In this document: one piece after another, positions 25,823-34,144 of the stretch | Layout of the letters: each line of letters opens with the position of its first letter | Numbering within the stretch: position 1 is the first letter of the stretch | Source of the DNA: Clostridium estertheticum subsp. estertheticum | Lineage (GTDB): Bacteria > Bacillota > Clostridia > Clostridiales > Clostridiaceae | Reading direction: 5' to 3' | Assembly (NCBI RefSeq): GCF_001877035.1 | Contig: NZ_CP015756.1 | Span: forward strand, 1,045,001-1,109,000 | Length of the DNA: 64,000 bases | Notes under the pieces: generated by a model | The model's input: only the letters and a program-made list of their open reading frames with translations | What the model was told of the DNA's origin: nothing | The model's database searches: none | Position numbers and translations under genes: made by a program

Positions 25823-27175
25823 ATGCGAAAAAGTGGAAGAACACCGTTAATGAGAGCAAAAAAATTAGAGAAGGCATTAGGTATTTCAGAGATATATTTA
25901 AAACTTGAAGGAGCTAATCCATCAGGACATAAATATGATCGTATTTCAGAAGTTCTAGTTAAAGATGCGATTGCTAATGGATTTAAAAAAATTTTAGTTG
26001 ATGGGTCTGAGTGTTACATACAATCGGTCCAGTTATTTGCAAAGTTAAATGAACTTGAGATTAAGGTTCCTTTATTTAAACAAGAGAAATGGAAGATTTC
26101 CAGAATAGATAAATCTATTTTATTTGATATGCGTGATAAAAAAGATACTATTACGCGTTCTAATTTAAGAGAGATAGCAGAAAAAAACAACATGTATTTG
26201 ATGTGTGAATGGAATTTGAATAATATTATTAGCCATCTTGTGCTAGAGGATATGACAAGAGAGTGCCTAGAACGTATGGATTTTAAAGCTGATACAATTA
26301 CAATACAATTAGGCCTTGGATATACACTTTCAAGTGTATATAGTGGATTAATTAAGAGTTGGGTACATGAAGAATTATGTAAGTTACCTGAATTAATATG
26401 TGGTTCAAATCCGTCGTGGAAAGATTCAATGGACGAGTACGTTAGAAAGATGCAAATCGGTGGGATTAAAAGCAAGGAAAAAGATACTGCAAAAACTAAT
26501 TTATACATGGAAGATGATTATACAGGTATAGTTGCAACAGTTGAGAAAATAATTATGGATACACGTGCCCAAATGATTGAGATTGAAGAAATTGATTTAA
26601 AAAATGCGGCTAACATGTTAAGAGACGTTGAAGGTGTTATGGTATCCAGGAAGGAATCATATGCAATGGCAGCATTTATCAAAAAGGCAAATCAAGGGAA
26701 ACTAAGTAATGGAAAACATTTAATTATTTTAAATGATGCAAGAAGTGAAATCGAAGTGTGTGAGATTAAAAGTTTTAATGATAAAAACAAAGAAGAGCTG
26801 CTTGAGATGACACGTGATTGGTTGTCTACTTATAATGATTCAGTGGGAGAGACTGTGGATGCTATAGAAAAAGCTATGAAGGAAGGCTTTTTATTAATAG
26901 CGAAACGAAATGGTGAAGAACAGGGTATCTGTATTGTAGTAAATATGGGGTTTGAACGATTTATTCCAACTTACCACCTTGCATATATTGGTGTTAAGCC
27001 GGGTAATAAAGGGCGAGGTGTGGCGTCGGAACTTATAGGGCGTGCAATTGAGCTAACAGATGGTAATCTGTCCCTTCATGTAGATCTTGATAATAAAAGG
27101 GCTAAAAATCTTTATCGTAAAATGGGCTTTAACCATGTATACGACAGGATGATATATAATCATCCAAATGAGTAG
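25823..27175 (+). CDS. PLP-dependent enzyme (fold type II) fused to a GNAT acetyltransferase
   Basis: 450 aa with two parts. Residues 1-310 resemble the threonine-synthase/TrpB-like fold type II: GRTPLMRAKKLEKALG, YLKLEGANPSGHKYDR, where the PLP lysine would be the K after GH (as in TrpB-type GSHK rather than SFKDR), and a degenerate glycine-rich loop QLGLGYTLSS. Residues 315-450 form a GNAT domain with VKPGNKGRGVASELI as the acetyl-CoA loop and NKRAKNLYRKMGF near the end. Such a fusion suggests synthesis of an amino acid and its N-acetylation, but the substrates are unknown. GAAGGAGAG precedes the ATG. Several PLP-binding features are weak, so the first domain may have lost activity. Confidence 0.75.
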   Translation: MRKSGRTPLMRAKKLEKALGISEIYLKLEGANPSGHKYDRISEVLVKDAIANGFKKILVDGSECYIQSVQLFAKLNELEIKVPLFKQEKWKISRIDKSILFDMRDKKDTITRSNLREIAEKNNMYLMCEWNLNNIISHLVLEDMTRECLERMDFKADTITIQLGLGYTLSSVYSGLIKSWVHEELCKLPELICGSNPSWKDSMDEYVRKMQIGGIKSKEKDTAKTNLYMEDDYTGIVATVEKIIMDTRAQMIEIEEIDLKNAANMLRDVEGVMVSRKESYAMAAFIKKANQGKLSNGKHLIILNDARSEIEVCEIKSFNDKNKEELLEMTRDWLSTYNDSVGETVDAIEKAMKEGFLLIAKRNGEEQGICIVVNMGFERFIPTYHLAYIGVKPGNKGRGVASELIGRAIELTDGNLSLHVDLDNKRAKNLYRKMGFNHVYDRMIYNHPNE

Positions 27176-27185
27176 GTTAAAATTA

Positions 27186-27241
27186 AAAAAGGAGGTCAAA
27201 CTACTGAAATATATTTCAGTAGTTTGACCTCCTTCTTTTTT
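27186..27241. terminator. Strong bidirectional terminator
   Basis: AAAAAAGGAGGTCAAACTAC extends to a stem of over 20 bp with its complement (centre near 27213), with A- and T-runs on both sides; the flanking genes converge. Confidence 0.96.
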
Positions 27242-27247
27242 AGAATA

Positions 27248-27811
27248 CTAATCAATTTTTTTTAGTATTTTACAAGGGTTTCCTACAGCGACAACATTAG
27301 CTGGGATATCCTTTGTAACAACGCTACCAGAACCTATTACACTATTATCACCAATAGTTATACCTGGATTTATTATACATCCACCGCCAATCCATACATT
27401 GTTTCCTATAGTTACAGCTTTTGTATAATCGGCATTTTTAGGCCTTAACTTAGGATCAAGAAGGTGAGTTGCAGTAAATATACTTACATTAGGAGCAATT
27501 AATACATTGTCTCCTATTGTTACAAGTCCATCATCTAAAACTAAAAAATTGAAATTGGCATAGAAGGTTTCTCCAATGTGAATATTACTTCCGTAATCAC
27601 AATTAAAAGGAGGTTCTATTTCAAAATTATCACCTATTTTCCCAAATAGTTTTTTTAGAATATTTATTCTATCAGTAACATCTTCTGGTTCAGTATTATT
27701 ATATAATTTTGTAAGATGCCTTGCTTTATTTCTTAAAAGGACTAAATCTTTATCATATGCATTATAGATTTCACCATTTAGCATCTTTTGTTTTTCACAC
27801 ATTTTATACAC
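27248..27811 (-). CDS. maa: Maltose/galactoside O-acetyltransferase family protein
   Basis: 187 aa. N-terminal Mac domain (EKQKMLNGEIYNAYDKDLVLLRNKA), then left-handed beta-helix hexapeptide repeats with NFLVLDDG, VTIGDNVLIAPNV, the catalytic histidine in FTATHLLD, and GNNVWIGGGCIINPGITIGDNSVIGSGSVV. This is the LacA/Maa branch that transfers acetyl from acetyl-CoA to sugars. The sugar is not known. It is downstream of the DUF2179 protein on the same strand with a 15-base gap, so the pair is one transcript. Confidence 0.92.
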   Translation of the reverse strand: MYKMCEKQKMLNGEIYNAYDKDLVLLRNKARHLTKLYNNTEPEDVTDRINILKKLFGKIGDNFEIEPPFNCDYGSNIHIGETFYANFNFLVLDDGLVTIGDNVLIAPNVSIFTATHLLDPKLRPKNADYTKAVTIGNNVWIGGGCIINPGITIGDNSVIGSGSVVTKDIPANVVAVGNPCKILKKID

Positions 27812-27826
27812 CCCTTAGTTAGATAG

Positions 27827-28336
27827 TTATTTTCTAATACCATATCCGCCATATATAGTTTTAGTATCCATTAGAGAAATTACAGCATTTATATGGGAAT
27901 CTGATATTAATTTTATTAATTCACATTTTCTTTTCCTTTTAACATGTAATATAAGCATCTTTTTTTCTTCTTTTAATCCTTCAGCATCAACAATAGTAAC
28001 ACCGACATTTTCTTTTCTAAGTAGCTCAGCTAATGTATACCCATCTTTAACAGACACTATTGCATTTATAGTAATTAAGCCTAATGCTAGTTTTTCTTCT
28101 AAAATACAACCTATGTAATTTCCACAAGCAAAGCCTGAGGCATAAGTGATCATTTTAAGTGGTGCTTCATTTATTCCAACAAGCATTGTACCAATTATAT
28201 ATAACCATATAATTACTTCGAAAAAACCAATAATAGAACCATAGAATTTTTCACCACGAGTTATAAGAACTATTCTAATCGTAGTTAATGAAACCTCAAC
28301 TATTTTAGCAAAAAAAATAATAATAAAACCTAACAT
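27827..28336 (-). CDS. UPF0316/DUF2179 membrane protein
   Basis: 169 aa. Three N-terminal membrane helices (FIIIFFAKIVEVSLTTIRIVLI, FEVIIWLYIIGTMLVGI and ITYASGFACGNYIGCILEE) followed by a soluble DUF2179 domain ending with MDTKTIYGGYGIRK. This matches the UPF0316 (YebE-like) family, whose function is not established. The start at 28336 is chosen because GGAGGG lies 7 bases before that ATG on the minus strand; an in-frame ATG 12 codons upstream lacks such a site. Likely co-transcribed with the acetyltransferase. Confidence 0.88.
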   Translation of the reverse strand: MLGFIIIFFAKIVEVSLTTIRIVLITRGEKFYGSIIGFFEVIIWLYIIGTMLVGINEAPLKMITYASGFACGNYIGCILEEKLALGLITINAIVSVKDGYTLAELLRKENVGVTIVDAEGLKEEKKMLILHVKRKRKCELIKLISDSHINAVISLMDTKTIYGGYGIRK

Positions 28337-28568
28337 ATGTAATCCCTCCAACATAATATATCTTTTGTACATTTTTTATTACATAATACAATATGCTCTA
28401 TTTAGAAGAGGTTTGCAAGAACTATTACCAAAAGTTTATACATATTTAACTAATACAAGATAGTTTTTAAATTTAATAGAAAAATTTGTTTTATATAGTT
28501 AACTTAACCAAATATAAATATACTTAAACATTTTAAGTATAACATTATAATACAGGAATGGCTAAGTG

Positions 28569-28615
28569 GTTGACAAGTCAACAAAATTCCAATATAATAA
28601 GGTTGACTTGTCAAC
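28569..28615 (+). promoter_or_regulatory. MarR promoter with twin palindromic operators
   Basis: TTGACA (28570-28575) and TATAAT (28593-28598) are 17 bp apart. GTTGACAAGTCAAC (28569-28582) overlaps the -35 box and GTTGACTTGTCAAC (28602-28615), its exact reverse complement, lies just after the -10 box. The centres are 33 bp apart, three helical turns. This is a textbook arrangement for autorepression by the downstream MarR protein. Confidence 0.85.
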
Positions 28616-28660
28616 TAAAATGAAAAATATAATAATATTCTTAATATAGGGGTGTAATAT

Positions 28661-29098
28661 TTGAAAGAAGACATAATGCATTTGCTAAAACTTAATAATC
28701 AAATTTTAAGAAATACACAAGTTCATTTGGATAAGATGCTAAAAGAATATCATTTAAGCAGTGGTTCATATCCTTATTTACTAATGTTAAGGGGAAATGA
28801 AGGTATTAGCCAAAATAAAATAAGCGAGGAAGTAGGTTGTGATAAGGCGATGTCAGCTAGAACCATAACAAAACTAATTGATATTGGATACATAGTTAGA
28901 AATAAAGATGAAGATGATTCTAGAGCCTATAAGTTATATTTAACGCAGAAAGCTAAGGTTATAATTCCAAAAGTACTTTATAAAATACATAAGTTGGTAG
29001 GATTAATAACAAAAGATTTAAATGAGGAGGAGAAGAGAACTACCATAAACTCATTGAGTAAGGTCCTAAATAGTGTAAAAAAAATGAAAATACAATGA
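28661..29098 (+). CDS. MarR family transcriptional regulator
   Basis: 145 aa with the winged-helix fold of MarR: QNKISEEVGCDKAMSARTITKLIDIGYIVRNKDEDDSRAYKLYLT carries the recognition helix and the DxRxxxLxLT wing. It starts with TTG, supported by AGGGGTG 6 bases upstream. It is followed after 16 bases by an MFS exporter in the same direction, so it probably represses itself and the pump through the twin operators at 28569-28615 until a toxic ligand binds. Confidence 0.93.
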   Translation: MKEDIMHLLKLNNQILRNTQVHLDKMLKEYHLSSGSYPYLLMLRGNEGISQNKISEEVGCDKAMSARTITKLIDIGYIVRNKDEDDSRAYKLYLTQKAKVIIPKVLYKIHKLVGLITKDLNEEEKRTTINSLSKVLNSVKKMKIQ

Positions 29099-29114
29099 TA
29101 AGAGGAGAATATAA

Positions 29115-30557
29115 ATGAATTCAGCGAATGATAGTAATTATAAAAACAGATGGGCAATTTTATTTATAGTTGTAATGGTAACTTTTATGTGCACTTTAGA
29201 TAGTAGTATTGTAAACGTAGCTTTACCTGTAATGGCTAAAGCGCTTCATGTAACATCAGCAGGTATTCAATTGGTAGTAACAAGTTACTTAATTGTTATC
29301 TCAGCAGCTATATTAGTTTTTGGTAAATTAGGGGATATGCTTGGTAAAACAAAGGTATTCAAGTTTGGAATAGCTTTATTTACCATGGGGTCTTTATTTT
29401 GTGGAATAACAAGTTCTCTTACGGTTTTGGTCTTAGCGAGAGTTGTTCAGGCGATAGGAGCTGCAGCGACTATGGCAAACAGTCAAGGTATTATAACAGG
29501 GGTGTTTCCAGCAAATGAGAGAGGTAGGGCCCTTGGAATTACAGGAACCTTTGTGGCACTTGGGGCAATGGTTGGACCGGGACTCGGAGGATTTATAGTC
29601 GATGCTACTAGTTGGGAATATATATTTCTAATTAACATACCAATAGGCATAATAACTTTGTTTTATGGATTAAAAATACTTCCTAAAGCAAACAAAACAG
29701 AAAAAGGTAAATTGGATGGATATGGAGCATTACTATTTGCATTTACTATAATTCCTTTATTTATAGCTCTTGGTAAGGGTCAAGAAATTGGTTTTACACA
29801 TCCTATAATTTTGATAGGGTTTTTAATATCAATTGTTTCATTCATACTATTTATATTTGTGGAGAAAAAACGTAAAGACCCTTTATTGGAACTAAAAATA
29901 TTTAAGAATAAATTATTTTCACTTTCTATATTTTGTGGATTTATATCTTTTATGGCAATGTTTTGTTCAGTTATTATTCAACCCTTTTATCTTCAGGATG
30001 TACTTAAATATTCACCTGCATTTACCGGACTTGTACTTATGGTATCCCCTTTAGTTTTGTCTGTTGTCGCACCAATAAGTGGGCATTTATCAGATAAAAT
30101 AGGATCCGAGATTCTAACTTTTATAGGTCTTTTGGTAAATAGTATAGGTCTACTTTTAATGTCAACTTTAAATGAGCAAACAAGTCTAATGAGTATGGTT
30201 TTTTATATAGTCGTTATGACCATTGGTAATGGTCTATTTCAATCGCCTAATAATTCTTTAATAATGTCCACAGTACCGAAGGATAAGTTAGGTATTGCAG
30301 GAAGTATTAATGGACTTGTAAGAAACCTTGGAATGGTATGTGGAATAGCTTTATCAACTGCACTTTTATATAATAGAATGAGTTTTAAAATTGGACATCG
30401 TGTAACTAATTATATAGTAGGACGAAATGATGCGTTTATATATGGCATGAGAATTGTATATATAACGGCAGCAATTATTTGTTTCATTGGGGCTGTGTTA
30501 ACTTTTTCAAGGTTATATAGTAGTAAGTCTAAATCATCAGATATGGTAAAGAATTGA
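29115..30557 (+). CDS. MFS drug exporter, DHA2 (EmrB/QacA) family
   Basis: 480 aa with about 14 membrane segments. Motif LDSSIVNVALPVMAK in helix 1, GKLGDMLGKTKVF between helices 2 and 3 (motif A), and GPGLGGFIVDATSWEYIFLINIPIG (motif C and the following loop) define the 14-helix DHA2 drug:proton antiporters. It follows the MarR gene in one operon, so export of the compound sensed by MarR is the likely role. GAGGAG precedes the ATG. Confidence 0.94.
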   Translation: MNSANDSNYKNRWAILFIVVMVTFMCTLDSSIVNVALPVMAKALHVTSAGIQLVVTSYLIVISAAILVFGKLGDMLGKTKVFKFGIALFTMGSLFCGITSSLTVLVLARVVQAIGAAATMANSQGIITGVFPANERGRALGITGTFVALGAMVGPGLGGFIVDATSWEYIFLINIPIGIITLFYGLKILPKANKTEKGKLDGYGALLFAFTIIPLFIALGKGQEIGFTHPIILIGFLISIVSFILFIFVEKKRKDPLLELKIFKNKLFSLSIFCGFISFMAMFCSVIIQPFYLQDVLKYSPAFTGLVLMVSPLVLSVVAPISGHLSDKIGSEILTFIGLLVNSIGLLLMSTLNEQTSLMSMVFYIVVMTIGNGLFQSPNNSLIMSTVPKDKLGIAGSINGLVRNLGMVCGIALSTALLYNRMSFKIGHRVTNYIVGRNDAFIYGMRIVYITAAIICFIGAVLTFSRLYSSKSKSSDMVKN

Positions 30558-30670
30558 TTTTTGGAGAGTTAAATATTTTTCTTCAATAAAATTTTATGGT
30601 ATAATTTTCATGTATGATATGAATAATATATTATAAACAGGGTTAATGTGTTAATTAATTTATATATAAA

Positions 30671-30722
30671 GAAAGGAAGTGAGTATTTAGTGGATTTGGG
30701 TATTGTGTACTAATCCGCTAAA
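30671..30722 (+). promoter_or_regulatory. Possible leader peptide and hairpin before the aminopeptidase gene
   Basis: AAAGGAAGTGAG (30672-30683) is a strong ribosome binding site placed before GTG 30690, which opens an 7-codon frame MDLGIVY ending at TAA 30713. The same bases form a hairpin, TAGTGGATT (30688-30696) with AATCCGCTA (30712-30720). The main gene itself has a weaker site, AAAGG. Confidence 0.4.
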
Positions 30723-30730
30723 GGTATATT

Positions 30731-31960
30731 ATGGATAATAAATTATTAGAGAAATATGCTCTTTTACTGGTTAAGACAGGAATTAATATTCAAAAGGATC
30801 AAACACTTGTAATTAATTCGCCTATTGAGTGTGCTGCTTTTACTAGAATTGTTTCTAAAATAGCATATATAGAAGGTGCTAGAGAGGTAGTAGTAACATG
30901 GAGGGATGAATTATCTACAAAAATCAAATTCATGTTCGCTCCGGAAGAGATATTTTCAGAATATCCAGATTGGCAAAGAGATTTTTATGTTTCAAGTGCG
31001 CGAAAGGGAGCTGCTTTTTTAAGTATTTCAGCTTCTGACCCAGAACTTATGAAGGATGTTAATCCTGAAAGATTGTCAAAATCAAATAAGGCTGCGAGTA
31101 CTGCAATAAAAGAATACAGAGATAGAATGATGAGTAATAAAAATGTTTGGTGCGTTGCATCTATTCCAACACAAGCTTGGGCAAATAAAGTTTTCCCAAA
31201 AGTTTCAGAGGATGAAGCAATGGAAAAACTTTGGAATGCTATATTTAAAACAGTGAGAGTAGATGCGTTGGACCCTGTTGCTTCATGGGAAACTCATAAA
31301 TCAAATCTAAAGAAAAGCATGGATTATTTGAACTTAAATAATTTTAAATATCTACAATATAAGAACTCATTGGGTACGGATCTAAAAATTGAACTTCCAG
31401 AAAATCATTTATGGCTTGGAGGATCGGATTATACTCCTGGTGGTGTTGAGTTTATAGCAAATATGCCTACTGAAGAAGTATTTACATTACCTAAAAAAAC
31501 TGGAGTTAACGGTATTGTAGTAAGCTCTAAACCTTTAAATTATAATGGAAATTTAATTGAAAATTTCTCACTTACTTTTGAGAAGGGAAAAGTAGTAGAT
31601 TTCAAAGCAGAAACTGGTTACGATATTTTAAAGAGTATTATTGAAACTGATGAAGGATCATGTTATCTTGGTGAAGTAGCATTAGTACCATATGATTCTC
31701 CGATATCAAACTCTAATATATTATTTTATAACACGCTTTTTGATGAAAATGCATCATGTCATTTGGCTCTAGGAAAAGCATATCCAGTATGTATAAAAAA
31801 TGGCGAGAATTTAAGCAATGAGGAGCTTTCCAAATTAGAAGTTAATGATTCATTTGTACATGAAGATTTTATGGTTGGTACAGAGGACTTACAAATAATT
31901 GGTATCACAGCAGATGGAAAAGAAGTATCTGTGTTTGAAAAAGGAAACTTTGCATTTTAA
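30731..31960 (+). CDS. M29 family aminopeptidase (AmpS/AmpT type)
   Basis: 409 aa of the M29 metallopeptidase family, which remove N-terminal amino acids in the cytosol with two metal ions. The C-terminal half holds the metal ligands in the usual order: VEFIANMPTEEVFT, GSCYLGEVALVP, CHLALGKAYP and SFVHEDFMVGTEDL. The N-terminal part (LVKTGINIQKDQTLVI, ECAAFTR) forms the family's channel domain. Length is normal. It stands alone behind an unusual leader (30671-30722). Confidence 0.93.
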   Translation: MDNKLLEKYALLLVKTGINIQKDQTLVINSPIECAAFTRIVSKIAYIEGAREVVVTWRDELSTKIKFMFAPEEIFSEYPDWQRDFYVSSARKGAAFLSISASDPELMKDVNPERLSKSNKAASTAIKEYRDRMMSNKNVWCVASIPTQAWANKVFPKVSEDEAMEKLWNAIFKTVRVDALDPVASWETHKSNLKKSMDYLNLNNFKYLQYKNSLGTDLKIELPENHLWLGGSDYTPGGVEFIANMPTEEVFTLPKKTGVNGIVVSSKPLNYNGNLIENFSLTFEKGKVVDFKAETGYDILKSIIETDEGSCYLGEVALVPYDSPISNSNILFYNTLFDENASCHLALGKAYPVCIKNGENLSNEELSKLEVNDSFVHEDFMVGTEDLQIIGITADGKEVSVFEKGNFAF

Positions 31961-32010
31961 GTATATGTAATAAAATGTATAAAAAAAGTTGTTGAATGGT
32001 TAAAATTATA

Positions 32011-32039
32011 TTGTACATGCTTTTTAAATATGTTAATAT
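32011..32039 (+). promoter_or_regulatory. Promoter of the zinc-ribbon miniprotein
   Basis: TTGTAC (32011-32016) and TAATAT (32034-32039) are 17 bp apart, which gives a 5' untranslated region of about 130 nt. Confidence 0.5.
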
Positions 32040-32102
32040 AAGTATGTAATAGTAATTTAAAGTTACTATTTAAGAGAATCTAATCTGATAAACAACATAT
32101 CC

Positions 32103-32160
32103 CCTTTTATTTAGGAAATTATTGTTAATCAAATTTAGATCTTAATTTTCAAATAAAAGG
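32103..32160 (+). promoter_or_regulatory. Hairpin that can sequester the ribosome binding site
   Basis: CCTTTTATTT (32103-32112) is perfectly complementary to AAATAAAAGG (32151-32160), which includes the first half of the AAGGAGG site of the next gene. Inner pairing GAAA/TTTC prolongs the stem. Translation would be blocked when it forms; a temperature or protein switch is possible. Confidence 0.55.
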
Positions 32161-32173
32161 AGGAATATTTAAA

Positions 32174-32341
32174 ATGGAAGACAAAAACTTAATTTGTAAA
32201 GACTGTGGAAAAGAATTCGTATTCACTGAGGGCGAACAAGCTTTCTACAAAGAAAAAGGATTCGAAAATGAACCACAAAGATGTGTTGATTGCAGAAGAG
32301 CAAGAAAACAACAAAATAATAACTCATCTTTCGGAAGATAG
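32174..32341 (+). CDS. Zinc-ribbon miniprotein
   Basis: This 55-aa gene is clear: AAAGGAGG lies 10 bases before ATG 32174, and the frame ends at TAG 32341. MEDKNLICKDCGKEF and PQRCVDCRRARK give a CxxC-x(n)-CxxC zinc ribbon, with FTEGEQAFYKEKGF between, followed by a short Asn/Ser-rich tail. It matches the small zinc-ribbon domain proteins common in Clostridia, often with nucleic-acid or protein-binding guesses but no proven role. Leader with long 5' UTR and SD-hiding hairpin precedes it, a strong terminator follows. Confidence 0.9.
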   Translation: MEDKNLICKDCGKEFVFTEGEQAFYKEKGFENEPQRCVDCRRARKQQNNNSSFGR

Positions 32342-32351
32342 TTAAGTAAGT

Positions 32352-32389
32352 ATACCCTATAAAACTTTTGTTTTATAGGGTTTTTTTAA
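32352..32389 (+). terminator. Terminator after the zinc-ribbon gene
   Basis: ACCCTATAAAAC pairs with GTTTTATAGGGT, followed by TTTTTT. Confidence 0.9.
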
Positions 32390-32409
32390 TGATTTAAATT
32401 TATACTAAA

Positions 32410-32462
32410 TAAGGGCACTAGATCTTTACTGTATAACAGTAAGGGGCTAGTGCTCTTATATT
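32410..32462. other. Second hairpin in the 300-bp gap before the germination operon
   Basis: GGGCACTAG...CTAGTGCTC with an inner TTACTGT/ACAGTAA stem forms a long hairpin followed by TTATATTTT; perhaps a back-up terminator. The rest of 32342-32650 shows no gene. A forespore-type promoter is expected before the Ger operon but could not be placed with confidence. Confidence 0.5.
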
Positions 32463-32650
32463 TTAAGTTGTGAAGCTTATTTATTTACTAAATAACTGAT
32501 ATATCTATTATGGGAGTAGCCGTACATTTAAAATTGGAATATAAAAAATAAAGCGGATATTTTAGATTAAATAAGAGAAACTAAGTAATATAAAAATTAT
32601 AATTGAGGTATCAATATATAATTCAATCTGTCTATTTATGAGAAAAGGCC

Positions 32651-34144
32651 ATGGTGATTGCAATGGAAAATGGAGATTTAAATGGAAATATAGATTTAAT
32701 TAGGAATGGGTTAGGCAAGCAAAGTCCTATAGTGGTAAAGCATTTTTATATCGGAAGTGATCAGCCTTTAGAAGCTGCAATTATCTATATAAATGGAATT
32801 GCGGACAAGGATATTATTGATAGAGATATATTAAATCCTCTGATGATTCATATAGGAGAAAATTTAAATGGGAGAGCAAATATAGGAGATTACCTTTGTA
32901 AAAGATATATTTCTATGAGCAATACATTGGTAGAATCAGATTTGAATGGAGTCGTTAATCATCTTAAAAGAGGAAAAACAGCAGTGTTAATAAATGGCGC
33001 TTTGGAAGTAATAATAGCTGACACTACAGGTGGAGTACAACGTGCTATTATGGAGCCCATGAATGAAACTGCAGCAAAAGGTCCAAGAGATGGGTTCGTA
33101 GAGAATTTAGAAGTGAATATCAGCCTTATTCGAAGAAAAGTCAAGGATAAGAATCTCAACATTGAGTTATTTAATGTAGGAAGTCGATTGCAGAGTGATT
33201 TGGCAATGGTTTATATAGAGGATATAGTGGATAAACATGTATTGGAAGAATTAAAAAAGAGAATAGAAGCTATTGATTTAGATGCCGTACTTTCAGCGGG
33301 AAAGCTTGAGCAATATATTGAAGACTATGCCTATACTGTTTTTCCACAAGCCTATAGCACGGAAAGACCAGATAGAGCTATTGGAAATATGCTAGAAGGG
33401 AGAATAGTTCTTATTATAGAAGGAACGCCAATGGTGCTTGTATATCCAGCAATATTCATGCAATTTTTTCAGGCTGTGGAGGATTATACTGAAAGAACAG
33501 TTGTATCCTCTTTTGTAAGACTTCTAAGGATTTTGGCGGCAATTATTGTTATTACCCTACCTTCTATTTATTTAACACTTATAAAGTTTAATGTAGAGCT
33601 TATACCAATAAAATTTGTAACTCCCATTGTTCAGTCAAGGGTAGGAATTGCCCTAACTCCATTTTTAGAGATTACAGCTATGGAACTAGTTGTGGAGTTT
33701 TTACGAGAGGGTGGCTTAAGGCTACCTACTAAAATTGCTCAAACATTAAGTTTAGTAGGAGGTATTATTATAGGTGATACGGCAATTCAATCTAAAATGG
33801 TTAGTCCGACTACCTTACTTATAGTAGGGATTACCGTAATTACTACCTTCTTAATTCCTAATTATGATATGTCTCTTTCTATTCGAATGTTACGATTTCC
33901 AATGCTGGTACTAGCAAATATTATGGGCATATTTGGAATTGCAGTGGGGTGGTTTTTAATTTTAGTTCATCTTTCATCTTTAGATAGTCTAGGTGTACCA
34001 TATTTTGAGTTTCATAAAAATGACATGAAGGATACATTTATTAGAGCGCCGCTTTGGAAGATGAACAAGCGCCCAGAGGGAATTCCCAATAGTGACCCTA
34101 TAAGGCAGACGGATTTTAGAAATAAGTTTAAGAAAAAAAGGTAG
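32651..34144 (+). CDS. gerKA: Spore germinant receptor subunit A (GerKA-like)
   Basis: 497 aa of the GerA subunit family. A soluble N-terminal part (about residues 1-285) with VESDLNGVVNHLKRGKTAVLING, DTTGGVQRAIMEPMNETAAKGPRDGFVE and the RPDRAIGNMLEGR segment is followed by five or six membrane helices, including FLEITAMELVVEFLREGGLRLP. GerA subunits sit in the spore inner membrane and, with B and C subunits, sense germinants. Start may be ATG 32651 or 32663. It is the only A subunit in a seven-gene operon. Confidence 0.95.
   Translation: MVIAMENGDLNGNIDLIRNGLGKQSPIVVKHFYIGSDQPLEAAIIYINGIADKDIIDRDILNPLMIHIGENLNGRANIGDYLCKRYISMSNTLVESDLNGVVNHLKRGKTAVLINGALEVIIADTTGGVQRAIMEPMNETAAKGPRDGFVENLEVNISLIRRKVKDKNLNIELFNVGSRLQSDLAMVYIEDIVDKHVLEELKKRIEAIDLDAVLSAGKLEQYIEDYAYTVFPQAYSTERPDRAIGNMLEGRIVLIIEGTPMVLVYPAIFMQFFQAVEDYTERTVVSSFVRLLRILAAIIVITLPSIYLTLIKFNVELIPIKFVTPIVQSRVGIALTPFLEITAMELVVEFLREGGLRLPTKIAQTLSLVGGIIIGDTAIQSKMVSPTTLLIVGITVITTFLIPNYDMSLSIRMLRFPMLVLANIMGIFGIAVGWFLILVHLSSLDSLGVPYFEFHKNDMKDTFIRAPLWKMNKRPEGIPNSDPIRQTDFRNKFKKKR

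Noticed and set aside
26014-26508. 164-codon minus-strand frame inside the PLP-GNAT gene
   Set aside because: Shadow of the real gene; no start signal and no recognisable domain.
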